Both the position numbers and the translations under genes were made by a program. A stretch of 64,000 bases of DNA, taken from NCBI RefSeq assembly GCF_009602465.1, contig NZ_WBKP01000003.1, forward strand, positions 78,748 to 142,747, read 5' to 3'. This DNA is from Cumulibacter manganitolerans. GTDB lineage: Bacteria > Actinomycetota > Actinomycetes > Mycobacteriales > Antricoccaceae. The notes under the pieces are model-generated. The model made no database searches. It saw only the letters and a program-made list of their open reading frames with translations, and was not told where the DNA came from. This document shows positions 35,493-44,799 of the stretch, in pieces (position 1 is the first letter of the stretch; every line of letters starts with the position of its first letter).

Positions 35493-37196
35493 ATGGCCGA
35501 TGAGAAGACTTCCGCCCGCGCCCGCTGGCAGGCCGCGTACGACGACGCCGTGGCGAAGGGCCGCGTCGTGGACCGCGACTACACCACGCTCTCCGGCGTC
35601 GAGGTGGAACCGGCGTACGGCCCCGCGGACGAGTCGAGCGTGCCCGCCTTCGAGAACATCGGGTACCCGGGGCAGTTCCCGTACACCCGCGGGCTGCACG
35701 CCACCGGCTACCGCGGACGCCCGTGGACGATCCGCCAGTTCGCCGGGTTCGGCAACGCCCAGCAGACCAACGAGCGCTACAAGATGATCCTCGGCGCGGG
35801 TGGCGGCGGCCTGTCGGTGGCCTTCGACATGCCGACGCTGATGGGCCGCGACTCCGACGACCCGCTCGCCCTCGGCGAGGTGGGGCACTGTGGCGTCGCG
35901 ATCGACTCGGCGGCCGACATGGACATCCTGTTCGACGGCATCGCGCTGCAGGACGTCACGACGTCCATGACGATCTCCGGACCGGCCGTGCCGATCTTCT
36001 GCATGTACATCGTGGCGGCCGAGCGCCAGGGCGCCGACATCCACAAGCTCAACGGCACGTTGCAGACCGACATCTACAAGGAGTACATCGCGCAGAAGGA
36101 GTGGCTGTTCGCCCCCGAGCCGCACCTGCGCCTGATCGGCGACCTCATGGAGTACACCTCCAAGGACATCCCGGCGTACAAGCCGCTGTCGGTCTCGGGC
36201 TACCACATCCGCGAGGCGGGCTCGACCGCCGCACAGGAGCTCGCGTACACCCTCGCCGACGGCTTCGCCTACGTCGAGCTCGGCCGCTCGCGCGGCCTCG
36301 ACGTCGACGTGTTCGCGCCGGGCCTGTCGTTCTTCTTCGACGCGCACGTCGACTTCTTCGAGGAGATCGCCAAGTTCCGCGCCGCCCGCCGCATCTGGGC
36401 GCGCTGGCTGCGCGACACCTACGGGGCGAAGACCGAGAAGGCCCAGCAGCTGCGCTTCCACACGCAGACCGCCGGTGTCTCGCTCACCGCGCAGCAGCCG
36501 GACAACAACATCGTCCGCACCGCGGTCGAGGCGATGGCGGCAGTGCTCGGCGGCACCAACTCGCTGCACACCAACGCCCTCGACGAGGTGCTGGCGCTCC
36601 CGTCGGAGCGCGCGGCCGCGATCGCGCTGCGCACCCAGCAGGTCATCATGGAGGAGACCGGCGTGCTGAACGTCGCCGACCCGCTCGGCGGCTCGTGGTA
36701 CGTCGAGGCGCTGACCGACAAGATCGAGGCGGAGGCGGAGAAGATCTTCGCCGAGATCATCCGGATCGGCGGAGGCGAGGAGGCCAACCACGAGATCGGG
36801 CCGGTCACCTCCGGTCTGCTGCGCGGCATCGAAGAGGGCTACTTCATGTCCGAGATCGCCGACGCCGCGTTCATCTACCAGGCGTCGCTGGAGAAGGGCG
36901 ACAAGAAGGTCGTGGGCGTCAACACCCTCACCCAGACCGACGAGGAGGAGCTCGAGATCCTGCGGATCAGCCACGAGGTCGAGCTCGAGCAGCGTCGGGT
37001 GCTGGCCGAGCGCAAGGAGGGGCGCGACGAGGGACGGGTCCGCGCGGCCCTCGACGAGATGCTCGCGGCCGCGCGTGGCTCGCAGAACATGATCCCCTCG
37101 ATGCTGGAGGCGTGCCGCGCCGAGGCCACGCTCGGCGAGATCTGCGACGCGCTGCGCGACGAGTGGGGCGTGTACCGGGAGCCGGCACGGTTCTAG
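35493..37196 (+). CDS. icmA: Isobutyryl-CoA mutase large subunit
   Basis: The protein has 567 residues and is an acyl-CoA mutase catalytic subunit without the B12-binding domain, as in two-subunit IcmA/IcmB enzymes. The substrate-selecting positions are F83 (TIRQFAGFG) and Q201 (YIAQKEW). They align with Tyr89 and Arg207 of methylmalonyl-CoA mutase and match the Phe/Gln pair of isobutyryl-CoA mutase. The active-site His lies in [11 protein letters not shown]. It interconverts isobutyryl-CoA and butyryl-CoA. ACGGAG precedes the ATG at 35493. No IcmB-like small subunit is encoded in the window. Confidence 0.88.
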   Translation: MADEKTSARARWQAAYDDAVAKGRVVDRDYTTLSGVEVEPAYGPADESSVPAFENIGYPGQFPYTRGLHATGYRGRPWTIRQFAGFGNAQQTNERYKMILGAGGGGLSVAFDMPTLMGRDSDDPLALGEVGHCGVAIDSAADMDILFDGIALQDVTTSMTISGPAVPIFCMYIVAAERQGADIHKLNGTLQTDIYKEYIAQKEWLFAPEPHLRLIGDLMEYTSKDIPAYKPLSVSGYHIREAGSTAAQELAYTLADGFAYVELGRSRGLDVDVFAPGLSFFFDAHVDFFEEIAKFRAARRIWARWLRDTYGAKTEKAQQLRFHTQTAGVSLTAQQPDNNIVRTAVEAMAAVLGGTNSLHTNALDEVLALPSERAAAIALRTQQVIMEETGVLNVADPLGGSWYVEALTDKIEAEAEKIFAEIIRIGGGEEANHEIGPVTSGLLRGIEEGYFMSEIADAAFIYQASLEKGDKKVVGVNTLTQTDEEELEILRISHEVELEQRRVLAERKEGRDEGRVRAALDEMLAAARGSQNMIPSMLEACRAEATLGEICDALRDEWGVYREPARF

Positions 37197-37230
37197 CCGT
37201 CGTCCAGCGGCGGTCGCCGGAATCTGCGCA

Positions 37231-37286
37231 GCGGGCTTCGCAGGTGAAAGCGGGGAAGCTTCCCCGCTTTCACCCACGAAGCCCGC
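37231..37286. repeat. Long palindrome, family B copy 1
   Basis: The outer arms are GCGGGCTTCG/CGAAGCCCGC. The inner arms of 16 bases each meet at AAGCTT (GGTGAAAGCGGGGAAG and its inverse), with CA opposite CA between them. It lies between convergent gene ends and could end transcripts from both sides. Confidence 0.8.
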
Positions 37287-37311
37287 TTTCGCTGTGTGGG
37301 GGAAGGGCCGG

Positions 37312-37677
37312 CTACTCCTGCGGCGGCCGGTTCACGGCGATGCCGGTGCCGTCGGCGACGGAGGTGATGGCGGTCTGCGGCACCCGCAGCGCGGTGAATC
37401 CCCCGGACTCGATCCGCACGTTGATCCAGGTGCCGCCGAGGTCGACGGCGTGCAGGCCCTCGTGGACCCGCGCCGGGGCGCCGGCGGTGACGGCGAGCTC
37501 GCGGTCGTGCCACACCTCGACGGTCGGCTGCTCGGCGAGGTAGGTCAGCGTCAGCCGCCCGGTACGCCGGTCGTAGCCGTCCACCACCGCGTCCCGCCAG
37601 CCCCACCAGGTCTCCCCGAGCTGGCGGCCGTGGATGAAGTGCATCCGGTAGCCGGGTGCGTAGACGTGCTGGTCCAT
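37312..37677 (-). CDS. Conserved protein, unknown function
   Basis: The protein has 121 residues, predicted all-beta (LTLTYLAEQPTVEVWHDREL; WINVRIESGGFTAL) with an aromatic N-terminus (MHFIHGRQLGETWWGW). AAGGAGG before the ATG is a strong ribosome site. No family was recognised. Confidence 0.6.
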   Translation of the reverse strand: MDQHVYAPGYRMHFIHGRQLGETWWGWRDAVVDGYDRRTGRLTLTYLAEQPTVEVWHDRELAVTAGAPARVHEGLHAVDLGGTWINVRIESGGFTALRVPQTAITSVADGTGIAVNRPPQE

Positions 37678-37931
37678 GGTGACCTCCTTCGTGCGCGGAC
37701 GCGGAGTGTCCCGTCCGTCGTTCCGCTCGCGAGGGATCGCGGGCGGCCGGTCTGTCTCCGGAGCACCCGCGACGGGCGGGTTGCTGCCTGGCCAGCCGGA
37801 ACTTTCCGCCAGGGCTCTGGACCTACGCCGAGCGTACGACGCCCGGGCGACAAGTTTTCGGTGCGCGCCCGTGGGCGGGTTCGGACGGACCGACCTGGGA
37901 CGACGCGCACGGCGGTAACTAGGCTGGGGTG

Positions 37932-38678
37932 ATGACCACCGTGCTGTCCCACGACACCTACCTCGCGGCGCTCGAGCGCTCGGCGGCGCGGCTCACCGAG
38001 TGCGCGCGCCGAGTCGGTCCGGACGCCGACGTCCCGTCGTGCCCGGGCTGGCGGGTCGGCGACCTGCTCGCGCACCTCGGCGGCGTGCACTCCTGGACCC
38101 GCGGCATCATCGCCGGCAACGGGCCCCGGACGCCGCGCGACGAGCCGTCGGGCGAGCTCACCCAGTGGTACGCCGACCAGGCCGGGGCGCTGGTCGAGGC
38201 GCTGCGCGCGGCCGACCCTGCCGCGCCGTCCTGGTCCTTCGGCAGCGACCGATCGGTCGGCTTCTGGATCAGGCGGCAGCCGCACGAGGTCGAGATGCAC
38301 CGCGTCGACGTCGAGCTCGCCGGCGGCAACGCCGTCGCCTACGACGTCGAGCTCGCGGCGGACGGCGTCAGCGAGGTCCTCGACGTGATGGTCCCGAGGC
38401 GGCACGCCGACCAGCCCGCCGCGGTGGGTGCGCCCATCCGCCTGGTCGCCGCCGATACCGGCGACTGGTGGCTGCTGCTGCCGAGCGAGCGCACCGGTGT
38501 GGTCGACTACCGGCACGGCACCGGCGGCTCCGCGCCGCAGGAGGCGGCGGTGACCGCCACCGCGTCGGCGTCCGACCTCGTCACCGGCCTGTGGCGGCGC
38601 ACGCCCTCCGACCGCTGGCAGATCGACGGCGACCGCGCCGTCCTCGACGCCCTGCTCGCCTCGGGTCTCACCCCCTGA
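37932..38678 (+). CDS. Maleylpyruvate isomerase-family mycothiol-dependent enzyme
   Basis: The protein has 248 residues. The N-terminal helical bundle has PSCPGWRVGDLLAHLGGVHSW and the metal-site pattern HEVEMHRVDVE. The C-terminal domain is of the MDMPI type (SDLVTGLWRRTP). Members use mycothiol, the actinobacterial thiol, for isomerase or transferase reactions; the substrate here is unknown. TAGGCT ends 6 bases before the ATG, suggesting a leaderless transcript. Confidence 0.85.
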   Translation: MTTVLSHDTYLAALERSAARLTECARRVGPDADVPSCPGWRVGDLLAHLGGVHSWTRGIIAGNGPRTPRDEPSGELTQWYADQAGALVEALRAADPAAPSWSFGSDRSVGFWIRRQPHEVEMHRVDVELAGGNAVAYDVELAADGVSEVLDVMVPRRHADQPAAVGAPIRLVAADTGDWWLLLPSERTGVVDYRHGTGGSAPQEAAVTATASASDLVTGLWRRTPSDRWQIDGDRAVLDALLASGLTP

Positions 38679-38709
38679 CCCAGCAGTCCGACCACGAAAG
38701 GACCCCCAA

Positions 38710-39720
38710 GTGACCAGGCCCCGCCCCCGTCCCCAGGCCCAGCAGGCCGCGCTGTCCGCGGCCCTGTCCGGAGCCGTCGACCTCAGCGGCCTCAAGGCGC
38801 GTGCCGACGCGGCGCGCTCGCAGGCCGGCCAGTCGGCGCTGCAGGCCGATGCCACGGAGCAGCCGCCCGCCTCGGGCGCCCAGCCGCCGTCGTCCGGCGC
38901 GCCCGACGCCGCTCCCGCCGGCGGCCAGGGCGGCCAGTACGTCGTCGAGGTGACCGAGGCCAACCTGCAGCAGCTCATCGAGCAGTCCATGCAGGTCCCC
39001 GTCGTGCTGGAGTTCTGGCTCGCGAACGCCGACCAGAGCCAGCAGTACGGCGACCTGCTCGTGCGGCTGGCAGACGAGGGCGAGGGCACCTGGCTGCTCG
39101 GGCGCGTCGAGGCCGAGTCCCAGATGCGGGTCGCCCAGGCGATGCGCCTGCAGGGCGTGCCGGCGGTCCGGGCGATCTTCCAGGGCCAGATGGTCGCCGA
39201 GTTCGACGGCCTGCAGCCCGAGGCCAACCTGCGGCAGTTCCTCGCCGAGCTGGTGCGGGCCGCCGGCGGGACGCTGCCCGAGGGCGCCGGTCCGCAGGAG
39301 GATCCGCGGGTGGAGCAGGCCGAGGCGGCGGTCGCGGACGGCGACCTCGATGGCGCCGAGGCGCTGTACCGCTCGCTGCTGGCCGACCAGCCGGCCCACC
39401 CGCTGGCCAAGGACGCGCTGACCCAGATCCAGCTGATGAAGCGGCTGGAGACCGAGGGGGAGTCCGACGTCGACCAGGTGATCGCCCAGGCGGACGCCGC
39501 ACCGGCCGACCTCGACCTGGCGCTCAAGGCAGCCGATCTGCAGGTCGCCTCCGGTGACTACCAGCAGGCCTTCGACCGGCTGCTGCACATCGTCCGCGGG
39601 ACGGACGCCGACGCCAAGGATCGGGCCCGCGAGCGGCTGATCGAGCTGTTCGCGATCGTCGGCAACGCCGAGCCGGCCGTCGCCACCGCGCGCCGCAACC
39701 TGGCCTCCGCGCTCTTCTAG
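38710..39720 (+). CDS. Thioredoxin-like/TPR protein (YbbN/CnoX-like)
   Basis: The protein has 336 residues. A low-complexity Ala/Gln/Pro N-terminus is followed by a thioredoxin fold (about 75-185) and a C-terminal TPR-like helical domain (about 195-336). The usual CxxC site is replaced (VVLEFWLANADQSQQYGDLL), so it is not a disulphide reductase and more likely a chaperone-type protein. The GTG has AAAGGA upstream. It ends just before palindrome A1. Confidence 0.85.
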   Translation: MTRPRPRPQAQQAALSAALSGAVDLSGLKARADAARSQAGQSALQADATEQPPASGAQPPSSGAPDAAPAGGQGGQYVVEVTEANLQQLIEQSMQVPVVLEFWLANADQSQQYGDLLVRLADEGEGTWLLGRVEAESQMRVAQAMRLQGVPAVRAIFQGQMVAEFDGLQPEANLRQFLAELVRAAGGTLPEGAGPQEDPRVEQAEAAVADGDLDGAEALYRSLLADQPAHPLAKDALTQIQLMKRLETEGESDVDQVIAQADAAPADLDLALKAADLQVASGDYQQAFDRLLHIVRGTDADAKDRARERLIELFAIVGNAEPAVATARRNLASALF

Positions 39721-39726
39721 GCTCTG

Positions 39727-39777
39727 GCGGTGGGTTGTACCCCGCTATCGGCCAGATAGCGGGGCAGAACCCACCGC
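39727..39777. repeat. Long palindrome, family A copy 1
   Basis: Nested stems: GCGGTGGGTT/AACCCACCGC outside, and CCCCGCTATC/GATAGCGGGG inside, with a 5-base loop. It lies between convergent gene ends and has a close relative at 52671. Confidence 0.8.
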
Positions 39778-39793
39778 GAGAGGACCGAGGCGG

Positions 39794-41194
39794 CTAGCCG
39801 AGGCAGGACTTCGCGGCGCCCTCGGGGTCGTCGCGTCCGGCCAGCACCGCTTCACGGAAGGTGTTGATCCGGTCGAAGGAATCGATGCCGTAGGTCTGCA
39901 CGAACGCGTCGTCCTCGCCGATCGCGATCAGCAGCATGACCGCTTCGTCGAGGTCGCCGGCCGACAGCTTCAGGTCGCCGCTGGTTGGCGAGGGCTTGTT
40001 GGACACGGTCGCCTCGAAGGCGCCGCCGGCGAACGCGCCGACCAGGCACAGCCGCTGCTCGAACGGCTTCTTGCCGTCGATCTTCGTGCCGCTCTCGTCC
40101 TGGATCGCGGCCGCGTATCCCAGGCCGACCGCCGCCATCGCCGCGAAGTCGCCGAACTTGTCGTACGACTGCTGCAGGAGCTTCGTCTCGGCGTAGTGCA
40201 CGGTCGTGTCGGCGGGGCAGTAGAAGACCTGCTCGTCGCTGGGCTTGCCGTCGCACTTGGCCGAGCTGCCGCTGAAGCCGGACGCCGGGACGTCCTGCCA
40301 GTCGGTGCCGACCACGGCCTGCCCGAACGCGTTCATCGCCGGCGGGATGGTCTGCAGCGTCTCGTCGTACGGGAGGTTGCCCTCGTTGGCCTTGTCGGTG
40401 CTGGTGTACGCGATCTCGGTGTACTGGCGATCCTTGCCGAACGAGGTGTAGCAGTGCTTGCCGCCCTCGTTGAAGCCCTCCTGGAAGGCGCCGACCCGGT
40501 CGAACGCCGAGCCGTGCGCCATCTGGTCGTCGGCCGAGGCTCCGGGCTCGTCACGCAGCATGAGGTACCCGCCGAGCACGGTGTCCAGATCGGCGTCGGT
40601 GGCCTTGAAGTGCGCGGTGCCGTCGACGGCCGCGTGCGTGAAGACACCGGCGTAGCAGTCCGCCTGCCCCTCCCAGGCGATCGACTTGTCCGACTGCACG
40701 CCCACGCGGTCCTGGATCGCGTGCCCGAACTCGTGCGCGAACACCAGCGGCACGATGAACTCGCCGAACTCCTTGACCAGCTCGGTCAGGAACTTGCGGT
40801 CGTACGCGATCGCGTCCTCGGTGGGGCAGTAGAAGGCGTTGTTGGCCGCGTACTGCTTCTCGTTGTCGGCGAAGCACGGGATCGGCTCGCTCTGGTCCGG
40901 CTCGTACGCGTGCACCCCGCCCTCCAGCTTGGGCATGCTCTTGCCGAACGTCTTCTTGAACTGCTCGTCCCAGTACGTCATCACGTCGTCGAGGGAGTTG
41001 GCGACGAGCTGGTCGATCTTGCTGCCGTTGCCGTTCTCGATCGGCAGGTCGGACGGCGCCGCGTTCTTCTTGACGCCGCCGGCGTCCGGGGACGCCTGGC
41101 CGATCACGGTGCGCGTGCAGGCGCTTCCCGCGACGACGACGGCGAGCAGGAGGGCGAGGGCGGCTACGGCGCGTCGCAACGGCGTGGGGCTCAC
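39794..41194 (-). CDS. Neutral zinc metallopeptidase lipoprotein
   Basis: The protein has 466 residues. A lipoprotein signal ends in the lipobox VAGSAC (Cys about 26). The zinc site HEFGHAIQDRVG and a downstream WEGQADCYAGVF match the YpfJ/putative neutral zinc metallopeptidase family. Cysteines recur in pairs in the C-terminal half (PCFADN; FYCPT), consistent with exported disulphides. It would act at the outer face of the membrane. The substrate is unknown. Confidence 0.85.
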   Translation of the reverse strand: MSPTPLRRAVAALALLLAVVVAGSACTRTVIGQASPDAGGVKKNAAPSDLPIENGNGSKIDQLVANSLDDVMTYWDEQFKKTFGKSMPKLEGGVHAYEPDQSEPIPCFADNEKQYAANNAFYCPTEDAIAYDRKFLTELVKEFGEFIVPLVFAHEFGHAIQDRVGVQSDKSIAWEGQADCYAGVFTHAAVDGTAHFKATDADLDTVLGGYLMLRDEPGASADDQMAHGSAFDRVGAFQEGFNEGGKHCYTSFGKDRQYTEIAYTSTDKANEGNLPYDETLQTIPPAMNAFGQAVVGTDWQDVPASGFSGSSAKCDGKPSDEQVFYCPADTTVHYAETKLLQQSYDKFGDFAAMAAVGLGYAAAIQDESGTKIDGKKPFEQRLCLVGAFAGGAFEATVSNKPSPTSGDLKLSAGDLDEAVMLLIAIGEDDAFVQTYGIDSFDRINTFREAVLAGRDDPEGAAKSCLG

Positions 41195-41276
41195 GAGAGG
41201 TACCTCGGTGGGGTGGGCGGCAGTGCTGACAACTGTATTCGCCGACGCGGCGGCCGGCCCGCAGGATCCCGCGAGG

Positions 41277-43469
41277 TCACGATTCGAGCCGGAACCACAC
41301 GGCGCCCAGCGGCGGCACCGACAGGCTCGCGGACGCCGGCAGGCCGTGCCACGGCTCGTCGGAGGCGTCGACGGAGCCGAGGTTGCCCAACCCCGAGCCG
41401 CCGTACTCGACCGCGTCGGTGTTGAGCACCTCCCGCCACGTGCCGGGGCTCGGCAGGCCGATGCGGTACCCGTGGTGCGGGTGGCCGGCGAAGTTCACCA
41501 CGCACGCGAGGGCGTCGCCGTCGGCGTCGTAGCGCAGGAAGGACAGCACGTTGTTGCCCGAGTCGTTGGCGTCGATCCAGCCGAAGCCGCCCGGATCGTT
41601 GTCCCGCTGCCACAGCGCCGGCAGGTCGCGGTAGCGGGCGTTGAGGTCGCTGACGAGCCGCTGGATGCCGGCGTGCGCCGGATCCTCCAGCAGCCACCAG
41701 TCGATGCTGCGGCCCTCCGCCCACTCGGCGTCCTGCCCGATCTCCGAGCCCATGAACAGCAGGTTCTTGCCGGGGTGCGCCCACATGTACGCGAGGAAGG
41801 CGCGCACATTCGCCAGCTGCTGCCAGCGGTCACCGGGCATCTTGCGGACCAGGGACCCCTTGCCGTGCACCACCTCGTCGTGGCTGATCGGCAGGATGTA
41901 GTTCTCGCTGTACGCGTAGACCATCGAGAAGGTGAGCTCGTTGTGGTGGTATGCGCGGTGCACCGGATCCTTCTCTATGTAGCGCAGCGAGTCGTTCATC
42001 CAACCCATGTTCCACTTGAACCCGAACCCGAGGCCGCCGAGGTGCGCCGGTCGCGTCACGCCCGGCCAGGACGTCGACTCCTCGGCGATGGTGATGATGC
42101 CCGGGACCCGCTTGTAGATCGTGGCGTTGACCTCCTGCAGGAAGGCGACGGCGTCGAGGTTCTCGCGTCCGCCGTACTCGTTGGGCCGCCACTGGCCCTC
42201 CTCGCGCGAGTAGTCGAGGTAGAGCATCGACGCGACGGCGTCGACCCGCAGGCCGTCGACGTGGTACTCCTCGCCCCAGAACAGCGCGTTGGCCACCAGG
42301 AAGTTGCGCACCTCGCGACGCCCGAAGTCGAACACGTAGGTGCCCCAGTCCGGGTGCTCGCCGCGCAGCGGGTCGGCGTGCTCGTAGAGCGGGGTGCCGT
42401 CGAACCGGGCCAGTGCCCACGCGTCCTTGGGGAAGTGCGCGGGGACCCAGTCGATGATCACGCCGTACCCGGCCTGGTGCAGCCGGTCGATGAGGTACTT
42501 CAGGTCGTCCGGCGAGCCGAAGCGGGCGGACGGCGCGTAGTAGGAGCTGACCTGGTAGCCCCAGCTGCCGCCGAAGGGATGCTCGGCGACCGGCATCATC
42601 TCGACGTGCGTGAACCCGGTCTGGCCCAGGTAGTCGACCAGCTGGTCGGCGATCTCGCGGTACGACAGGCCCTTGCGCCAGGAGCCGAGGTGCAGCTCGT
42701 AGATGCTCATCGGCGCGGCGTGCCACGCGGTCTGCGCGCGGCGTTCCAGCCATGCGGCGTCCGCCCACTCGTGCGTCGAGTGGTGCACCCGTGAGGCCCA
42801 GCTGGGCGGGACGTCGGTGGCGAACGCGAACGGGTCGGCCTTCTCGCGGGCCGTGCCGTCCGGCCCGGTGACCAGGAGCTTGTAGTACGCGTCGGGCGCG
42901 ACGCCGGGGATGAACAGCTCCCAGACGCCGGTGCTGCCGATGGAGCGCAGCGGGTACTGCCGGCCCGACCAGTGGTCGAAGTCGCCCTGCACCGTCACGC
43001 CGCGGGCGTTGGGCGCCCAGACCGCGAACGAGACGCCCTCGACGGTGCCGTGCGCGGTGTCGTAGCGCCGGACGTGTGCGCCGAGCACGTCCCACAGCCG
43101 CTCGTGCCGGCCCTCGCTGATCAGGTGGCAGTCGAGCTCGCCGAGGGTCGGGAACCACCGGTACGGGTCGTCGACGACGTGGCTGTTGCCGTCCTCGTAG
43201 GTGACCTCGAGCTGGTAGTCCGGCACCCCGCCCTCGAGCACGGCGCCGTAGAGGCCCTCGTCGGCGAGCCGGCGCATCGGGGTGCGGGCACGGGTGCCCT
43301 CGGCGATCACCTCGACAGCGGTGGCGTGCGGGTAGTAGGCGCGCACCACCACGTGCTTGTCGTCGACGGGATGGGCGCCGAGGAAGGAGTGCGGGGAGTG
43401 ATGGGTGCCGGCCAGCAGCCGCGCCACGTCGGCGGGGTCGACGGTGGGTGCCGGTTTCTGGGTGCTCAT
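41277..43469 (-). CDS. glgB: 1,4-alpha-glucan branching enzyme
   Basis: The protein has 730 residues. An N-terminal extension and a CBM48-type domain precede the GH13 barrel. The nucleophile is in [12 protein letters not shown], the acid in [11 protein letters not shown], and the third Asp in [12 protein letters not shown]. It adds alpha-1,6 branches to linear glucan. AAGGAG precedes the ATG. It is the last gene of the glgE-mak-glgB run, so it would branch the maltosyl chains that GlgE makes. Confidence 0.96.
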   Translation of the reverse strand: MSTQKPAPTVDPADVARLLAGTHHSPHSFLGAHPVDDKHVVVRAYYPHATAVEVIAEGTRARTPMRRLADEGLYGAVLEGGVPDYQLEVTYEDGNSHVVDDPYRWFPTLGELDCHLISEGRHERLWDVLGAHVRRYDTAHGTVEGVSFAVWAPNARGVTVQGDFDHWSGRQYPLRSIGSTGVWELFIPGVAPDAYYKLLVTGPDGTAREKADPFAFATDVPPSWASRVHHSTHEWADAAWLERRAQTAWHAAPMSIYELHLGSWRKGLSYREIADQLVDYLGQTGFTHVEMMPVAEHPFGGSWGYQVSSYYAPSARFGSPDDLKYLIDRLHQAGYGVIIDWVPAHFPKDAWALARFDGTPLYEHADPLRGEHPDWGTYVFDFGRREVRNFLVANALFWGEEYHVDGLRVDAVASMLYLDYSREEGQWRPNEYGGRENLDAVAFLQEVNATIYKRVPGIITIAEESTSWPGVTRPAHLGGLGFGFKWNMGWMNDSLRYIEKDPVHRAYHHNELTFSMVYAYSENYILPISHDEVVHGKGSLVRKMPGDRWQQLANVRAFLAYMWAHPGKNLLFMGSEIGQDAEWAEGRSIDWWLLEDPAHAGIQRLVSDLNARYRDLPALWQRDNDPGGFGWIDANDSGNNVLSFLRYDADGDALACVVNFAGHPHHGYRIGLPSPGTWREVLNTDAVEYGGSGLGNLGSVDASDEPWHGLPASASLSVPPLGAVWFRLES

Positions 43470-43524
43470 CTCGGTGCTCCTTCGTGTCTGCCTCAGCCTA
43501 GGGTGCTGCGGACGCGGATGGGGA

Positions 43525-44799
43525 TCAGCCGGTGCCGCACACCGCGGCCACGGTGGCGAGCGGGATGCGTACGCGGTCCGGCCGGTACGCGCTCTCGTAC
43601 CCGACCTCGTAGAGGGCCTTGTCGAGCACCAGCGCGTCCAGCACGCACGGGTCGACGGTGTCGGGACGGACGAGCCGGTAGCCCTCGAGGAACATCTCGC
43701 CGGCGCGCGCCGCCCAGCCGGCCGGCGGTGCCATAGCTGCGTTCCAGCGGGCAGCGTACTCGAAGGAGCGCAGCACGCCGGCGAGGTCGCGCAGGGGGGT
43801 GTCCGGCAGGGAGCGCTCGGCCAGCGGCCGGCGCGGCTCGCCCTCGAAGTCGATCAGCCGCCAGCCGTCGTCGGTGAGCAGCGTTTGCCCGAGGTGCAGG
43901 TCGCCGTGGATCCGTTGAACGGGGAGCACGCCGTCGTGCCGCGCCAGGGCGGCGTACACGTCCCTGGCCGCGGCGTCGTACGGCTCGAGCGGGGCGAGTC
44001 CGTCGAGGGCGTCCAGCCGCCGGGTCAGCCTGGCCGCGAGCTCCTCGGCGAACGCCGGCCGGCGGGTCGTGCCGAACGCGTCGGCGAGCTCGTCGTGCAC
44101 GGCGCCCAGCGCGATGCCCAGCTCGTAGGCCGCTCCGGGGAAGTGCCGCTCCGGTTCTCCGGCGGCGCGCCGCCCGGCGTCCTGCAGCGCCACCTGGAAG
44201 CCGTCCACGCCGGGCACGTAGCGGTGCACGACCACGGCGTCCACCGGGCCGCTGCCGAGGTCGAGCCGCGACCAGCCGGACAGCCGGGCGACCTGCCGCG
44301 AATGCAGCAGCGCGCGCCCGATCGCCACCTCCGGGTTGTCCCCCTCCTCGAGGCGCCGGATCACCTTCACGACGTGGCGGCCCACCATCAGGGTGGTGTT
44401 GGACTGGTCGCCGGACGCCGGTCGCGCGAGGGCTGGCTCGAGCGGGTCGTGGTCGATCCAGCGGTGGCTCACGACGGAGGACGGCCGGCTCAGCAGCCCG
44501 AGCGCGAGGGGCGCGGTGGCCGGGTGCGTGAGGGCGTCGAACCAGGTCCGGTCCCCGCTGTGGATGGGGTCGGCGACCGGTCCGCGGCCCTCGGCGGACG
44601 CCATCGGGACGAGGTAGCGCGTGTCCCGGCCGCGGTCGTCGGTCGCGGTGACGACGGTCGTCGCGACGGTGACGCCGTCGGCCTCCTGCACCGGGCCGAC
44701 GACGCGAACCGCCACCCGCGTGCTCGGTGACAGCCGGCCGGCGAACCAGCGACGACGGCCGAGCCAGGCCGCGAGCGGCCCGAGTGGCGGCGGTCTCAC
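43525..44799 (-). CDS. mak: Maltokinase
   Basis: The protein has 424 residues. The N-terminal cap ([12 protein letters not shown]) and the kinase-like core with the catalytic loop [12 protein letters not shown] and metal motif LIDFEGEP are those of Mak/Pep2. It phosphorylates maltose to maltose-1-phosphate, the GlgE substrate. The GTG start overlaps the glgE stop (GTGA). No trehalose synthase fused or adjacent was found, so the maltose source must lie elsewhere. Confidence 0.93.
   Translation of the reverse strand: MRPPPLGPLAAWLGRRRWFAGRLSPSTRVAVRVVGPVQEADGVTVATTVVTATDDRGRDTRYLVPMASAEGRGPVADPIHSGDRTWFDALTHPATAPLALGLLSRPSSVVSHRWIDHDPLEPALARPASGDQSNTTLMVGRHVVKVIRRLEEGDNPEVAIGRALLHSRQVARLSGWSRLDLGSGPVDAVVVHRYVPGVDGFQVALQDAGRRAAGEPERHFPGAAYELGIALGAVHDELADAFGTTRRPAFAEELAARLTRRLDALDGLAPLEPYDAAARDVYAALARHDGVLPVQRIHGDLHLGQTLLTDDGWRLIDFEGEPRRPLAERSLPDTPLRDLAGVLRSFEYAARWNAAMAPPAGWAARAGEMFLEGYRLVRPDTVDPCVLDALVLDKALYEVGYESAYRPDRVRIPLATVAAVCGTG

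Noticed and set aside
35493..37196. First reading as methylmalonyl-CoA mutase large subunit
   Set aside because: Aligned substrate residues are Phe and Gln, not Tyr and Arg, and the length fits IcmA.
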